From positions 78,683,778 through 78,747,777 of the forward strand of contig CM035416.1 in assembly GCA_020310875.1 (NCBI GenBank): a stretch of DNA of 64,000 nucleotides, read 5' to 3'. The number at the start of each line of letters is the position of its first letter. Position 1 is the first letter of the stretch. This document shows positions 1 to 11,545 of the stretch, in pieces. The position numbers were made by a program, and so were the translations under genes. Source of the DNA: Ceratopteris richardii (taxonomy: Eukaryota > Streptophyta > Polypodiopsida > Polypodiales > Pteridaceae). The notes beneath the pieces are model-generated. The model was not told the origin of the DNA. It did not search any database and was given only the letters and a program-made list of their open reading frames with translations.

Positions 1-1363
1 TGCTCTAGACGAGTCCTCTAGATGCATGATCCCTAAAGATTGTAACATTACTTTTGTACATTGATAGTTTAGTGATTTATAGGAAAAGTGCCGGTCTCTT
101 ATGTGAAAGGACCATTATAAGTCGCTTTGTATCTCTTTGTAAAGACTTTTTGCCATTGTGAAGAACTAACAAGCAGAATTTCGAAATTGCTTCTTCTTGG
201 CTTGTATATGTTCTTCTTCTTGATATTGTATGTGTGTTTGATGCATGAAATGTGTGCCTAGAGATATTATCTACCCCTTCCCCTTCTTTTTCACCATTGT
301 ATTGTGTGTGTGAAGCTTTGTGAGTGTTAGTGTGAGAGTTAGAGTTTCTCGCCACTCTATATTTTGCCCACAATTTAAAGCACGCTCGTCAGATTTAGTT
401 GAAGATACTACCATTGGATGCATCTTGTTGAGAGCTTTGAAAGAGACCTCTATTGAGTATTCGGGTATCAGAGCTGGGAGATATGGCTTGATTTGTGCTT
501 GCTACTGCAACAAATATCATGATACACATTCTTTGTAAGAGAGGTGTTTTGAGAGATAAATTTCCTTAATTTGCATGCATTACTTAACATTTACTTCATT
601 AGCTATCACAAATGTCTTCATACACTTGATGCAGTCTAAGTCCTTGAATTGATAATTTAACCAGTGTATCGAGTCCAACACTCGTTAAATTATCAATGCA
701 AGGACTTAGACCGCACCAAGTGTATGAATGTGCTCTCATGATAGCTAATGAAGTGAATGTTCAAGTAATGCATGCAAATTAGGGAAATCTATCTCTCAAA
801 ACACCTCTCACAGAAAATGTGTATCATGATACTTGTTGCAACAACAAGCATAAATCAAGCCATATCTCTTAGATTCGATACCCAAATATAGTCAATAATG
901 GGTTCCTTTTGACGATCTCGATGAGACACATCCAATGGTGGTTTTTTAGCTGAATTTGACAAGCATGCTTCAAGTTATGGTCAAAATACAGAGTGACATG
1001 AATCTCCAACTCTCACACAAGAACTCACAAAGATTCACACACACTATAGTGGTGAAAAGAGAAAGGGAAGGGGTAGATAACACCTCTACACACACATTTC
1101 ATGCATCAAACACACGTACAAGCTCAAGGAGAAGAAGATATATAACCAAGATGAAGTAATTTAGAATTTTTTTGGTTAGTTCTTCACAATGGCAAAATGT
1201 CTTTACAAAGTGTCACAAAGTGACTTATATAGATGTGCCTTAAAAATTATCCTTTCACATAAGAGACTTGTACTTTTTCTATAAATCACTAAATTCCTAC
1301 TAATGTATAAAATTAATGTTACAATCATCAGAGCTCATGCATCTAGAGGAATCTTCTAGAGCA
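1..1363. repeat. Long foldback-type inverted repeat
   Basis: The two halves are reverse complements of each other with moderate divergence. The left end TGCTCTAGA matches the right end TCTAGAGCA, and the arms meet near 661-684, where GATAATTTAAC (651-661) pairs with GTTAAATTATC (684-694). Each arm is about 650 bp and the loop only about 20 bp. Short open frames on opposite strands (77-373 minus, 956-1159 plus) encode similar peptides only because the arms are copies, so they are not taken as genes. The left end coincides with the window edge, so the repeat could extend further left. It could be a foldback or MITE-like DNA transposon, or two head-to-head copies of one repeat. No transposase is seen. 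Confidence 0.8.
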
Positions 1364-2650
1364 TTTATATGGTTTCTCAAGGTTTTATAATGGATTTTGG
1401 AAAAAGAAAATGGGCCATTTATTGAAAATTTTGGGGCCTGCTTTCCTTTACTTGTTTCTTCCTTTTACTCTCTGTCATCCCCTAATAGGCTTCTGTGGGT
1501 TTTACTGACACATAATAAGAGGGATTTTGTGTTGTGAAACTAGTGGATGAACCTGGGATACATATGGCAAATGAGGCTTATTGTCCTCAATCACCTCTTG
1601 CTAGCTTGTTCCTCTATGACCTTATGCTGTAATTTCCTTGTGTATATTTCTTCTAACCGCATGCAACTAGTGGTTGAGGAAGCCTTCAAGACTTAGATAC
1701 AATATGTTACCTTGTAAGAGCCTCAGTTCAATGCTTCTGTCTTGCCCTTGATATTCCTTTTATTCATAGACTACGGTTGCTACATTAATTATGGTTGCCA
1801 TGCACGCACCCATCGGTAATCATGGCATCTCCCGTAGTGAGGCAAGGTTGTTTGTTACCTTGTATCTTTTTCTAACTTTTGGCATTCTGGGTGATGCTTC
1901 AAAGGTCCCGTTTGTACTTCTTTGTTCACACTCTTGGGGACATGATACCTTTCTTTAGCTTGTATCTTTCTTTTCCTCGCACACTACTATTAGCTGTACG
2001 TGGGATGCATTTGATTTTGTCTTGTGTTGTTGCACTTCTTCCTTAGCCTGTGTCTTTTCTATCACTTGTGTCTTGTTTAGCCTAATTAGTGCCCTTGTAG
2101 GGCTTTAAGCAGACAGTAGTGTAGTTAGTGTTCTATTTTTTTAAAATTTCCTTCTTATTCTTCTTTGTTTGCTAGATTTTCAATTGGAACTCTTGGGAAA
2201 TAGAGGTGGTGGAGGAAACAAGAGGGATGCGGGGATGTCCTAGCGAGGCAATATCAATTGGGGGAAAAGGATGGAGGCATGTGTCTGTGAATCATGGATC
2301 AACGAGAGACATTGGGGGAATGAGGATTTAGAAATTTGAGAGCCTCAATAACCCCTGTAACTTTTGTTAGGGTATGTATTGTTTCTATGAAAGCTGTATC
2401 AAACCCCCCTTGTTGGAACTCCTCCAAGAGGATGGCATGGCTTTATTCTTCATTCAATTGCCTTCATGCTTGCACTACTTGAATTTGTGTCTGTGATCAT
2501 TGTAATGTAGATGTGTAGACAGATTGATTTGGTTCTTCGTCTTCAATTGTTTGTTGCTCTTGTCCTATTGTTCTCTTTGACTTTCGTTCTCTTCTTGCAT
2601 AACTGCGCATTCTTCATCCTCTTGATTAGTTCTTATATGACGCTCTCTAT
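1364..2650. other. Unassigned non-coding stretch
   Basis: About 1.3 kb of T/C-rich sequence between the inverted repeat and the first copia LTR. No long open frame, retroelement motif, RNA gene or tandem repeat was recognised. It may be host intergenic DNA or an old repeat decayed beyond recognition. Confidence 0.5.
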
Positions 2651-3055
2651 TGATGGAGTATATCCACCCCTAGTTGCAACACAAGAATGATAGACGCTTC
2701 CTAGGACCAACCTCTTCACTCCCATAATCAACCAGAATTTGAATTTCTCTCTAGAATAGAGGATGGAACCTATGAAATTTTGGAGAGTGAAAGTAGGTTC
2801 TCTTAGATTTAGAACAAGCCATAGATCACTCAATTTGGAAAATGTGACCTATGTCAACTTCCCTGCACAAGACATTCCAAAAACTGCCCAAACATGTAGC
2901 TTTTACCTTTGTGTACCTCTTCAGACACATATATATGGAAATATGCAAAGCTAGAACAAAAAGATTTTAAGATCAATCTTTACCCAAAAGTGAAGTGTTG
3001 TGCCACTTGACTTTAGCCTTGTTTCACACACACTTGAGCTTGTAAATTTCTAACA
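2651..3055 (-). repeat. A1 3' LTR
   Basis: On the minus strand this LTR begins TGTTAGAAATTTAC and ends ACTCCATCA, so it has TG...CA ends. Its ATGGAGTATATCCAC... end is repeated at 7461 with scattered substitutions. It directly follows the RNase H remnant, as expected of a 3' LTR. The polypurine tract is poorly conserved. Confidence 0.8.
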
Positions 3056-3075
3056 CTTGCCATCAAACTTAAGTG

Positions 3076-4877
3076 CTAGGATCCATTGATCTCCTTCAAG
3101 TTGAGGTTGATCTTGAACTTCTCCAACTTGCTTGCATCCATGAATTTGGTCATGATATTTGCTAGTTGCTCCTTTGTGTTGATATACTTGATATCCACTT
3201 CATTTGCTAGTAAGTTATCTTTGATGAAGTGATAATGGATCTCCATGTGCTCGCTTCTTGCATGCAACATAGGGTTTCTTGCTAGATGAATGCTTGATAT
3301 GTTATTTTGAAATAGAGTAACGATTTGACCTCCACATCCAAGTATTTGAAGAGTTTCTTGAGCAAGATGATCTCGCACGTACCAAGTTCTAAGTCTCTAC
3401 ACTCAACCTCTTTAGATGATAATGAAACTCTTGATTGCTTCTTGGACATCAATGAAATGACTCTTTGACCTAGCATGAAGACATAGCTAGATGTGCTCCT
3501 TCTACCCTCCTTTGAACCACTCCAATTAGCATCAATAAAGATTCATTGTTGTAATCCATCTCCATAAGGGTAGTACAACCCTTGGTTGCCATTGTGCTTG
3601 ATGTACCTAAGCACTCTCTTGGCTGCATTCACATGAACATCAGTTGGTGAATCCGAAAATTGAGAAAGAAATCCTGCAACATAGGACAAGTCAGGTCTTG
3701 TGATGGTAGCATGATTAACGCTTTGAATTATGTTTCTATATGCTGAAATATCTTCAAGAGACTGCCCTTCACCTGCACATAACTTAGTGTCTGGATCCAT
3801 AGGTTGTATGAATGACTTTCATCCAATCGTACCATAATTATAAAGTACATCTATCAAGTATTTCCTTTGAGATAGGTAGACACCATTTTCTACATAAATA
3901 ACTTCAATTCCTAGAAAATATTTGAGCACTCCAAGATTTGAAATCTTTAATTCATTCCCAAGCTTGGACTTTATTCATTTTTAACCTACATCATCACTTC
4001 CTGTTATAATCAAGTCATCCACATATATGTATATGTAGACAACTGGTGCTCAGTCCGTCTTGAGCTATAGGAATAAATCTACGTTACTTGCCTTGTATCT
4101 ACACTTGCACAAGTACTCCACAACCTTTGATTCCATGCCCTATGAGATTTTTTTAAACCATACAATGATTTTGTAAGTTAAGAAATAACATATGAATATT
4201 AAAGGTTTCAAACCCTAATGTTGATTCATGTAGACTGTCTCTTACAAATCACCATTAAGAAAATTATTCTTTACATCCAATTGATATATTGGCCACCTCC
4301 TAGATGTGGCAACTCCAATGATTTCCCTTATTGTGGTCATCTTTGCAATTGGGATGAATGTTTCTTCATAGTCATTCCCATAGGATTAAGCAAATCCCAT
4401 TGCTACAAGCCTTACTTTGTACCTAGCAATTGAACCATCATAATTTCTCTTCACTTTATACATCCACTTATTGCTAGTTACCTTCATCTCTTCTTATCTT
4501 GGAACTAGATTCCATGTGTTGTTGTCTTCAAGGGCTTTGTAATCTTCTTCCATAGCTTCTTGCCACTCCTTTGTGTCCTCGACCTCTTCATAGGTATAAG
4601 GTTCATGATATTTGATCACCTTAGAAATAAAAGTATAATGCCTAGAAATATAACTATCATAGATAAGCCTTGAGATTAGATATTTTACCCTTTTTGACCT
4701 CCTTTCTTCTCCCTTTGGTGGAATAAACCTTCTTTGCCTTGGTACCTTAATATTTTCTTTTGATGTAGCTCCCCCTTCAAACATAGGTTCTTCAAAGCCT
4801 TCAACTTCATGTCCATCTTCATCAAGCTCTACCAATCTTGCCTTTCCTTTATTCAGTGATTGATGGGCTGAATCCAT
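3076..4877 (-). pseudogene. A1 pol: reverse transcriptase and RNase H remnants
   Basis: Several minus-strand frames together cover copia RT and RNase H. The frame at 4494-4877 holds the start of RT, including the EWQEAMEEDYKALEDNNTWNLV block that opens copia RT. 3543-3800 carries the end of RT (IIQSVNHATITRPDLSYVAG). 3282-3476 and 3076-3378 carry RNase H (QSRVSLSSKEVE, then HMEIHYHFIKDNLLANEVD). The pieces are in different frames and the middle of RT (3800-4490) has no long frame. This is a copia polymerase remnant, not a functional gene. Confidence 0.82.
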
Positions 4878-6290
4878 GGTTGAACTTCTTTGTATGCTTA
4901 GACCACTTATTTCCAGGCTATCTTGAAACTTAGCTTCATATCTCCTCTATGCCTCTTCAATATCTTCATCTTGCAATGGAACTTGGAAGCATATGATGGT
5001 TTGAGTTCATCAAACACTACATCTCTAGATACCTTTAGCTCCTTTGTATTAGTGTTGTAAACCTATAACATTTTTTCTCTATAGCATAACCAATAAACAT
5101 ACATCTTTCAATCCTTGCATCCATCTTACCTCTCAATTCTTGTGACACATGTGTGTAGTGTACACACCCAAAGATTCTAATGTATGAAAGGTCTGGTTTC
5201 TTTCCACTCCATGGCTCCTAAGGTATCATGTCATGTACCCTTGACATGGGACACCTATTCATCAAGTACACAACACTAGATATAGCATCTTCCCAATAGG
5301 TTAAAGACACATTCATTTCATTTAACATAATCCTAGTTATTTCAACAATATACCTATTCTTCCTCTCTACCACCCCATTTTGTTGGGCAGTATACGTGCA
5401 AGTGATTTTCCTCTTTATTCCTTGATCTTGAAATAAATCACTAAAGGCATGGGAGAAGTATTCTCCGTTTGCATCTGACCTTAGGGGTTTGATGTAGCAA
5501 CACTATCTTCTTCTCAACATGTGCCTTGAATCTTTTGAACACATTAAACACATCTTTTGATTTTTTCTTTATACAATACAACCATACTTTCTTGAGTAGT
5601 CATCAATGAAGGTTACAAAGTACATGATACCTATAAGAGAGGGATCTTTGGTTGAACCCCACACATCTGTGTGCACAAGGTCTAACACACCATGTGCTAC
5701 ATATCCACTCTTCTTGAAGGGTTGCCTAGTAGACTTGCCTAGTTAACAAGCTTCACACATGTCATGGAACATTTGTAATGAAAAATGTGGTAAATCTCTT
5801 ACCAATTGCCTCTTCTCCATGTCTTTGAACCTTTGAATGTTGATATGACCACACCTTTTGTGCCACAAATCCAGGTTTCCAATCTTCTTGTCTCCATAGG
5901 TGATGAACCTTAACTTTTTGCTTTGTCCTTTGCCAATGTCAAGAGTGAATATCCGTCCTTCCTTCTTTCCTTTGCCTATCAACTCATAGCCATTCATTGG
6001 GTCTTCAATAAAGCATCCTTTGTGGTTGAACTTTACTTGGTATCCCCTTTCAACCATCTATCCAACAGAGATTAATCTCTTTGTTATAGTAGGGACATGC
6101 AATACCTCATATAGTCCTCTTGCTTTGTGGTTGCCTTCAAGCTTCACACCTCCCATTTTTTGTATCTCATGCTCTGTGTTGTCTCCGCTCTCCACAAAGC
6201 CTCTTTGCTTGGGTGCTTGAAGATTGCTAAAGTACTCCTCTCTACTTGACATGTGGTTACTACAACCACTATCTATATACTACACCTCAT
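4878..6290 (-). pseudogene. A1 pol: protease, pre-integrase and integrase remnants
   Basis: On the minus strand a protease motif YIDSGCSNHMSSREEY lies near 6230-6280, followed by the pre-integrase zinc module at 5743-6057 (LDLWHKRCGHINIQRFKDME, ending in CEAC). The integrase core, 5000-5740, is recognisable by a QNGV-like block and a strand-transfer context, but stops and shifts fragment it. Order and content are those of a copia polyprotein. Confidence 0.75.
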
Positions 6291-6399
6291 CATGTGGTTG
6301 ACCTTCACTACTATGCTTCATAGCTAACAAAGTCTCATTCTTTGAATTGGTTGAGAAGTTAGCATAGTTGCTTTGCCCTTTGTAATTGTTCCCACCTTG

Positions 6400-7412
6400 C
6401 CTTTTCCAACAATATTTTACACTCTATCCACAATTGAAGCATCCATTTGAGTTGGATTACCCTTTGCATGCATATCTTCCTTATATAACTCTTCTTCTTC
6501 CTCTTCCTCTTGATGATTGACCTTCATGTTGGCTTGATTAACTCCCTTGATAGCTTTGGCTACCTTGTTGATAGTTACTTCTACCTCTTCCTCTTGACAC
6601 ACCTCTATGCCTTTGCCTCTTTCTCCTTTTCTTGGATAGAAGAGTTGGTTTTGGATGCCCTTTTGACTTGCTGCCTCCATGATTGGGCTCTGCAGTCACC
6701 ATATGAGAAGTAAGTTGCTCAAAATCAATCCCTTACATACACAGAGGTTGTGAATGTCTTCCATTTATCATCTTCCTTAAGTCCATTAAGTGTGTGGAAA
6801 ACTAGGTCATCATCATCAATGACACATCCTATCAAACCAAGTGCATAGAAAATAAATAAGGTTGTTGAGCTCATTCTTGAGCTTAATTTTCCTAGCCTTT
6901 GTAGGGCTAGAGTACAATCTTTCTAAACAATGCCAAACCTTCTTAGATATATCTAGGTCTTGGATATGACCTATCATGGAGTTGCTTATGTGTTGAGATA
7001 GAATAAAGATCACTCTTCTATCCATTTCTTTTCTCTCTCTAATGGCTCTCCTCTGATTTTCAGTAGCAGTATATGGATCTTTGTATGGCTTCACCTTAGT
7101 GCCACTAACCAAGCCCCAAATACCCTTTCCCACGAGAAAGTTAGAGATTATAAACTTCTAAGGTTCGTAATTTCTCTTTTCAAGCTTTTCAATCTGAGTA
7201 TTCTAATCTCTTATTGTGTATGAGACTATATAGTGGCTCCTATTCCCTCCTTGGATTGTGAATATATGTGAGCAATAATGATATGTTACCTTCCCACAAG
7301 AGCCTCCACTTGTCTTGAACGTTTGGTGATGATAGAAGCTCACCTTTGCTTCAAATGGTCCTTCAAATCTTCTTGGTTTTTTCTTCAATCCTTGGCTCTC
7401 AAGAAACTTCAA
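6400..7412 (-). pseudogene. A1 gag remnant
   Basis: The minus-strand frame 6816-7133 starts MGKGIWGLVSG and continues into the copia gag core (RVIFILSQHISNSMIGHIQDLD, LERLYSSPTKARKIK). 6417-6680 is the basic and acidic low-complexity section. A zinc-knuckle remnant CFNCG...CWK lies at about 6400-6440 and is interrupted by a stop. 7203-7412 may be the N-terminal end in another frame. It is homologous to the better preserved gag of copia B at 29157-30071. Confidence 0.75.
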
Positions 7413-7447
7413 GGCCTCCTCTTGATGTCATCAATGCTCAATGTTGT

Positions 7448-7459
7448 GCTTTGATACCA
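7448..7459 (-). promoter_or_regulatory. A1 primer-binding site
   Basis: The minus strand reads TGGTATCAAAGC one base after the LTR end ...CCATCA. This resembles the initiator-Met tRNA primer site of plant copia elements (TGGTATCAGAGC) with one mismatch. It fixes both the LTR border and the element's orientation. Confidence 0.8.
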
Positions 7460-7460
7460 C

Positions 7461-7803
7461 TGATGGAGTATATCCACTCCTAGTTGCAACAATAGAATGA
7501 TAGACCCTTCATAGGACTAAACTGTTCACTACCACAATACACCAAAATTTGAATTGATCTCTAGAATAGAGGAGTGAACCTATGAAATTTTGCATAGTGA
7601 AAGCAGACTCTCTGAAATTTCCAATAAGCCATAGATCACCCAGTTTGGACAATGCAAATTATGTCAACCACCTTGCACAAGACAAACTAGAAAGTGACCA
7701 AACAAGTAGCTTATACGTATTTGTACCTCTTCACACACATATATATGGAAATATGTAGAGCTAGACTAGAAAGCTTTCAAGCTCAATGTACTAAAGTGAA
7801 AGA
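7461..7803 (-). repeat. A1 5' LTR, truncated
   Basis: It matches 2651-2990 from the TGATGGAGTATATCCAC end onward, with many substitutions. Similarity stops near 7803, so the last 60-100 bp expected from the other copy are missing. What follows is unrelated. Confidence 0.78.
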
Positions 7804-8208
7804 ACTTGGAGAAGCTTGTAGGAGGTAGAAAAATGAGTTGCAAAGTGATCAAGTTTGATCTAGCCAAATAGAACAAGACCAGCCCTTGAGATTATGGAGA
7901 CTCAAATAGAAATTATAAGCATGTGATAAGTGCAATCAAATCAACTATGTACTTTGGAGCATCAAGGAGAAATAGTTGATTCAAAACAGATAGATTTGAG
8001 CATTGGCTAGTTCAAATAACTTGCTATTTTTGGATGAAACAATCAACTTCAAATGCCCATAGCAGCTAGCATGATTACAATTGGAAACAATTTTTTTGAA
8101 GGAATGATAAACATAGCGTTGAGTGTATAGAATGCACAATACTACAAGTAATAAGCAAAATGTGATTCTGGAATGAACTTGACACTCACCAATGATACCA
8201 CCTATTTT
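7804..8208. other. Unassigned stretch beside the A2 LTR
   Basis: No open frame of note. If the LTR ending near 8201 belongs to a minus-strand copia element, this could be its 5' leader, since a primer-site-like TGGTATCA is read on the minus strand at 8193-8200. The match covers only eight bases, so this stays tentative. Confidence 0.3.
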
Positions 8209-8742
8209 TCAGGGCTATGCAGAGATAGACATCGAGACAAAAAAAGTGTGATTTTGCCAATCCTTTTATCCAAATGCTTTGGAAATTTGTGTACATAAAC
8301 TAGAGACTAAACTACTTTTACTGAGTCCTCAATCATTGAATTCGGAGCTCTGTAAAGAGAGCAAAAGTCTCTGAAAGTTCATAGTTGTTGAAGAAGATGA
8401 TGCAGAGAAATGAAGAAGCAAGACAATGATGGCCAAAAATGTATGTACATTGCTTCCATGTAATGTACAAATTTGATCTACTTTTAGGTGATTGATTGAT
8501 TCATTGATTGTCAAGCTCAACCACCTCAAATTCATGGAATTTGAGCTCTATTTTTCTCCTTTTACATGTGTAAAGTTCTAGGTTTTTAAATTGCTAAATG
8601 ATCTATAAAAAAGCTAAAAAAACAATAAATGAGAATAAGTAAAAGAACTCTTCAAAGATACTTTTTTTTCATAATCCAAATGATAGCTTTTTGATGTAGA
8701 TCAACTCCACCTCAAGCATAGTTTAAGCTTGATGTTCCAACA
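8201..8742 (-). repeat. Copia A2 LTR (one border uncertain)
   Basis: On the minus strand the LTR begins TGTTGGAACATCAAGC at 8742, right after the purine-rich CCTGAGGGAGAGA that follows the RNase H frame. That is the normal 3' LTR position. The distal border is placed near 8201 only because TGGTATCA follows there. No second copy of this LTR occurs in the window. Confidence 0.5.
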
Positions 8743-8777
8743 TCTCTCCCTCAGGATAAAGTATGCTTGAGTCTTAA

Positions 8778-9530
8778 TTATCTAATAGGTTGAATACCTA
8801 ACATTGATTTAAATCTGCAAAGATTTATTCCATCAAGTGCCTTCATCATCATATCTGCTACTTGCTTTTGAGTTGCAACAAAAGAAATTTCAATCTCCTT
8901 TGCCATGAGATTCTCATTGATGAAGTGGTAATGAACCTCTATGTGTTTGGCTCTTTCATGGAAAATAGGGTTTACTACTAGATGCATGGAACTTACATTA
9001 TCTCCAAATATGTGAGGTTTGGAACTCACAAGTCCCAAATCTGTATATGAGGCTTTTAGCCATATTGCCACTTGAGTTGCTATGGTCAAACCTCTATACT
9101 TTGCTTCAATTGAGGATAAAGAGACTATTGGTTGCTTCTTAGAACTCCATGGCACTAGCTTTGAACCTACAAATGTTAAGTAACCAAAGTTACCTCTCCT
9201 ATAATCCTTAGCTCCTACCCAATCTGCATTTGAATAGATTTTGATATTCGAATATGAAGAGTAAGGATATAATATACCTTCATTGATTGTACCTTGAGGT
9301 ACTTAAGTACTTTCTTAAGTGCATCCATGTGTGCTCTTCTTGGTGAGTGTATGAATTGTCTTAGCACTCGTATACTATATGAGATATCTTCCCTTTTATG
9401 AGTAGCATATATCAAGCTATATACAAGCTTTGATACTCTTTAATGTTTTCAATTTTCTTGCTTTCATAATCACTAAGTTTATGATTCATCTCCAAAGGTG
9501 TACCTACAGGTTTAGTGTTCTCCATTTTGA
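8778..9530 (-). pseudogene. Copia A2 pol end: RT C-terminus and RNase H
   Basis: The minus-strand frame 8778-9155 (125 aa) is copia RNase H: SSKKQPIVSLSSIEAKYRGL, then FGDNVSSMHL, then HIEVHYHFINENLMAKEIE, then QVADMMMKALDG. The frame at 9215-9415 and the sequence up to about 9530 hold the end of RT (NTKPVGTPLEMN, SYSIRVLRQF). A purine-rich tract and LTR follow RNase H. Upstream, the copia sequence stops abruptly at about 9530 and gypsy gag sequence begins, so most of the element is missing. Confidence 0.8.
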
Positions 9531-11545
9531 ACTTAAGAGGGATCTTAGGGACTTTTCCATTAGATCCTACCTTTGATTGAGAACTAGTAAGCTATGGAAA
9601 TTGGTTTGCTACATGTTTCCACAATTTGGGCTTCACTCTTAAGAGCTCTTCTAAATTTAGATGACACTAAACTTTATAGTTTCTTATCGCCTTTGTGTTT
9701 CTAGGTATAATGGAATCCTTGTTCCTTATCAGTATTGTAGTGGCTCACATTTGACATGACTTGGATTCCCATGGATTTGCGAACTATGAAAATTCTCGTA
9801 AAGAATTGGATTTAAAGGTAACCTTCCACTTGATTGAATGTATTCTTGATCTCCATATATAGATGGGATATGATGTGGGAATTGATCTTGCAGATCATCA
9901 ATCTCTTGAATGGGCAAGGGATTCATCTATTTTGTTTCCCACTTTTCTTGTTGGATATCTCTTGCAAATTTTTGGGTATACTTAGTAATGGAAGGAAGGA
10001 TTCCACACTCCTATTCATATATTCCTAGTTGGAATTCTTGTTTTTCACTTTTGATGGAATCAGCCTTTTAAGGAACCAAATTCTTAGGTTTGGATGCCTA
10101 CTATAATCATTCTAATATTAGAAGTACAACTCAATTTTGACTTAGTTGCTCTAACTGAAGAGTTGGCTAGCCTTGAACATAGCCTAGGCGAATTCTACCA
10201 TTTTGATGTAGAGTTTCATCCTCTTTAGTTCTACGTCTACTCTAGGATAGCTCTTCTCTAATTTGGCTATGTTGGGTCCTTGTCTTAGTCGTGCCTAACA
10301 TGCCTTTAACATCATTTCTAAGTTTTCTAGGATGGGATCTACGAGAACTGAACCAAACTTAGGTATGGGTGGGGTCTGTATTGGGAAATAAGTTTTCAAC
10401 TCTACAATCATGGCCTTGGTCTCTTTGAGGCTACCTTCTAGTTTTGCTAGTTTCTTGGACCATTTTCTCTTTAGTCTTTCTCTAGAATCTTTCCATGCTT
10501 AGGTTTTCTGTTTACTAGGATTTCCACTTTCATTAGACTCGATTCCTTCTCTTTTGATCTCCTTGCTTAGTTTGCTAAAAAGCTTGTGCTCTAGTGAGTG
10601 CCTGAATGGGAACTTACTTGTGTGGGGTTTAGCTTGAGTTATGCTCTATGCCTATCACATTAATAGGGGTAATTTTTGAAGCATTAGTGGGGTGCTTAGG
10701 GCACTCATGGATGATATGTTGATTACCACACATAGAACAAAATCCTTGATGTGTAAGGTATTGTAGCTATCCTGTCGACAGGGGTTGGACACATTCACAT
10801 ATGAAATGATGTCTTTAGCATCTAAACCAGGGTCCTCTAGGAGCCTTTGCCTATATTTGCCTCATTTGGGGACTAGAGTTGGGATTGACATACATGAAAT
10901 TCATAGAATTGGGTTCCCAGACATATTCCTATGATAGAGTCTCATACTGATATGTGTCATTATGTTCTCGAGATTCTATGTAGTAGATAGGGACATTCTT
11001 GCCATGTGAAGAGTAAAAAATATTTGTGATTGTATTATCCATTGTGATCAAACTAGAAACTGGTATGAAAGCCCTATCTTGGTTTTCTTTTGCTATCGCA
11101 TAATTCACTAAGACTACATTGGCTTGGGGTGGTAGTTGCTGGCCTAGCACAGGTTGTGGCTTGATAAGTCTATTGATATGCCTATTGGTTTCTCAAATAG
11201 GTTTGAGCCTTATATTTTTCTTGATACCTATATGAATATTGATAGTTTTGTCAGATTGTTTGCTTAATATAAGTACAACCTTGTGCCATATGGTTAATGT
11301 TCTTTCTCTCCATAGTACAATAGTATGAGCTTGGGGCTAATACATTCTGGGTTTCCATAGGGCATACATTTTCCATGTGATCACCTTTGCATGTACGACA
11401 ATGCTTGATTGTGGTCATCTTTTGATTCTCTTTGTTCTAAAATTCCCCCCCTAGCTTTTATGTTATTAACACTGCTAGTTCCTTAGTTGAGGGTTTCGAT
11501 GTGGCGATAGTCAAGCATTTAGAACCTTTGTAGAGTTTTACTCAA
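9531..11545 (-). pseudogene. Gypsy gag fragment G1 of the E/F family, decayed
   Basis: Minus-strand translation follows the gag and linker of element F. It has a zinc knuckle CRTCKGDHMENVCP near 11370-11410 and a later one, CSMCGNQHIIHEC, near 10700-10740. The frame at 10929-11150 matches the VIPVKYA.AEENLNRA..PV section, and 9729-9926 (IDDLQDQFPHHIPSIYG) matches the DDAHDQFPQDIPSIYG section before protease 1. Frames are broken throughout. There are no LTRs, and both ends abut copia sequence of different elements, so it is a displaced piece of an older copy. Confidence 0.8.

Larger units (their letters stand above)
2651..7803 (-). mobile_element. Copia element A1, decayed, minus strand
   Basis: A Ty1/copia retrotransposon read on the minus strand. 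Two similar LTR copies (2651-3055 and 7461-7803) flank gag, protease, integrase, RT and RNase H remnants in copia order. A primer site TGGTATCAAAGC lies next to the higher-coordinate LTR. The coding part is broken by many stops and frameshifts, so the element is dead. Its gag is close to that of copia B: the shared core is DLDxSKKVW...LERLYSS.TKARKI. The higher-coordinate LTR is truncated near 7803, so no target duplication could be checked. Confidence 0.88.

Noticed and set aside
77..373. ORF of 98 aa and its counterpart at 956-1159
   Set aside because: They resemble each other only because the inverted-repeat arms are copies; no domain or start context is seen.
7448..7459. TGGTATCA... sequences here and at 25723, 28051 and 28672 considered as tRNA gene ends
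   Set aside because: They are primer-binding sites directly at LTR ends; no tRNA cloverleaf sequence lies around them.
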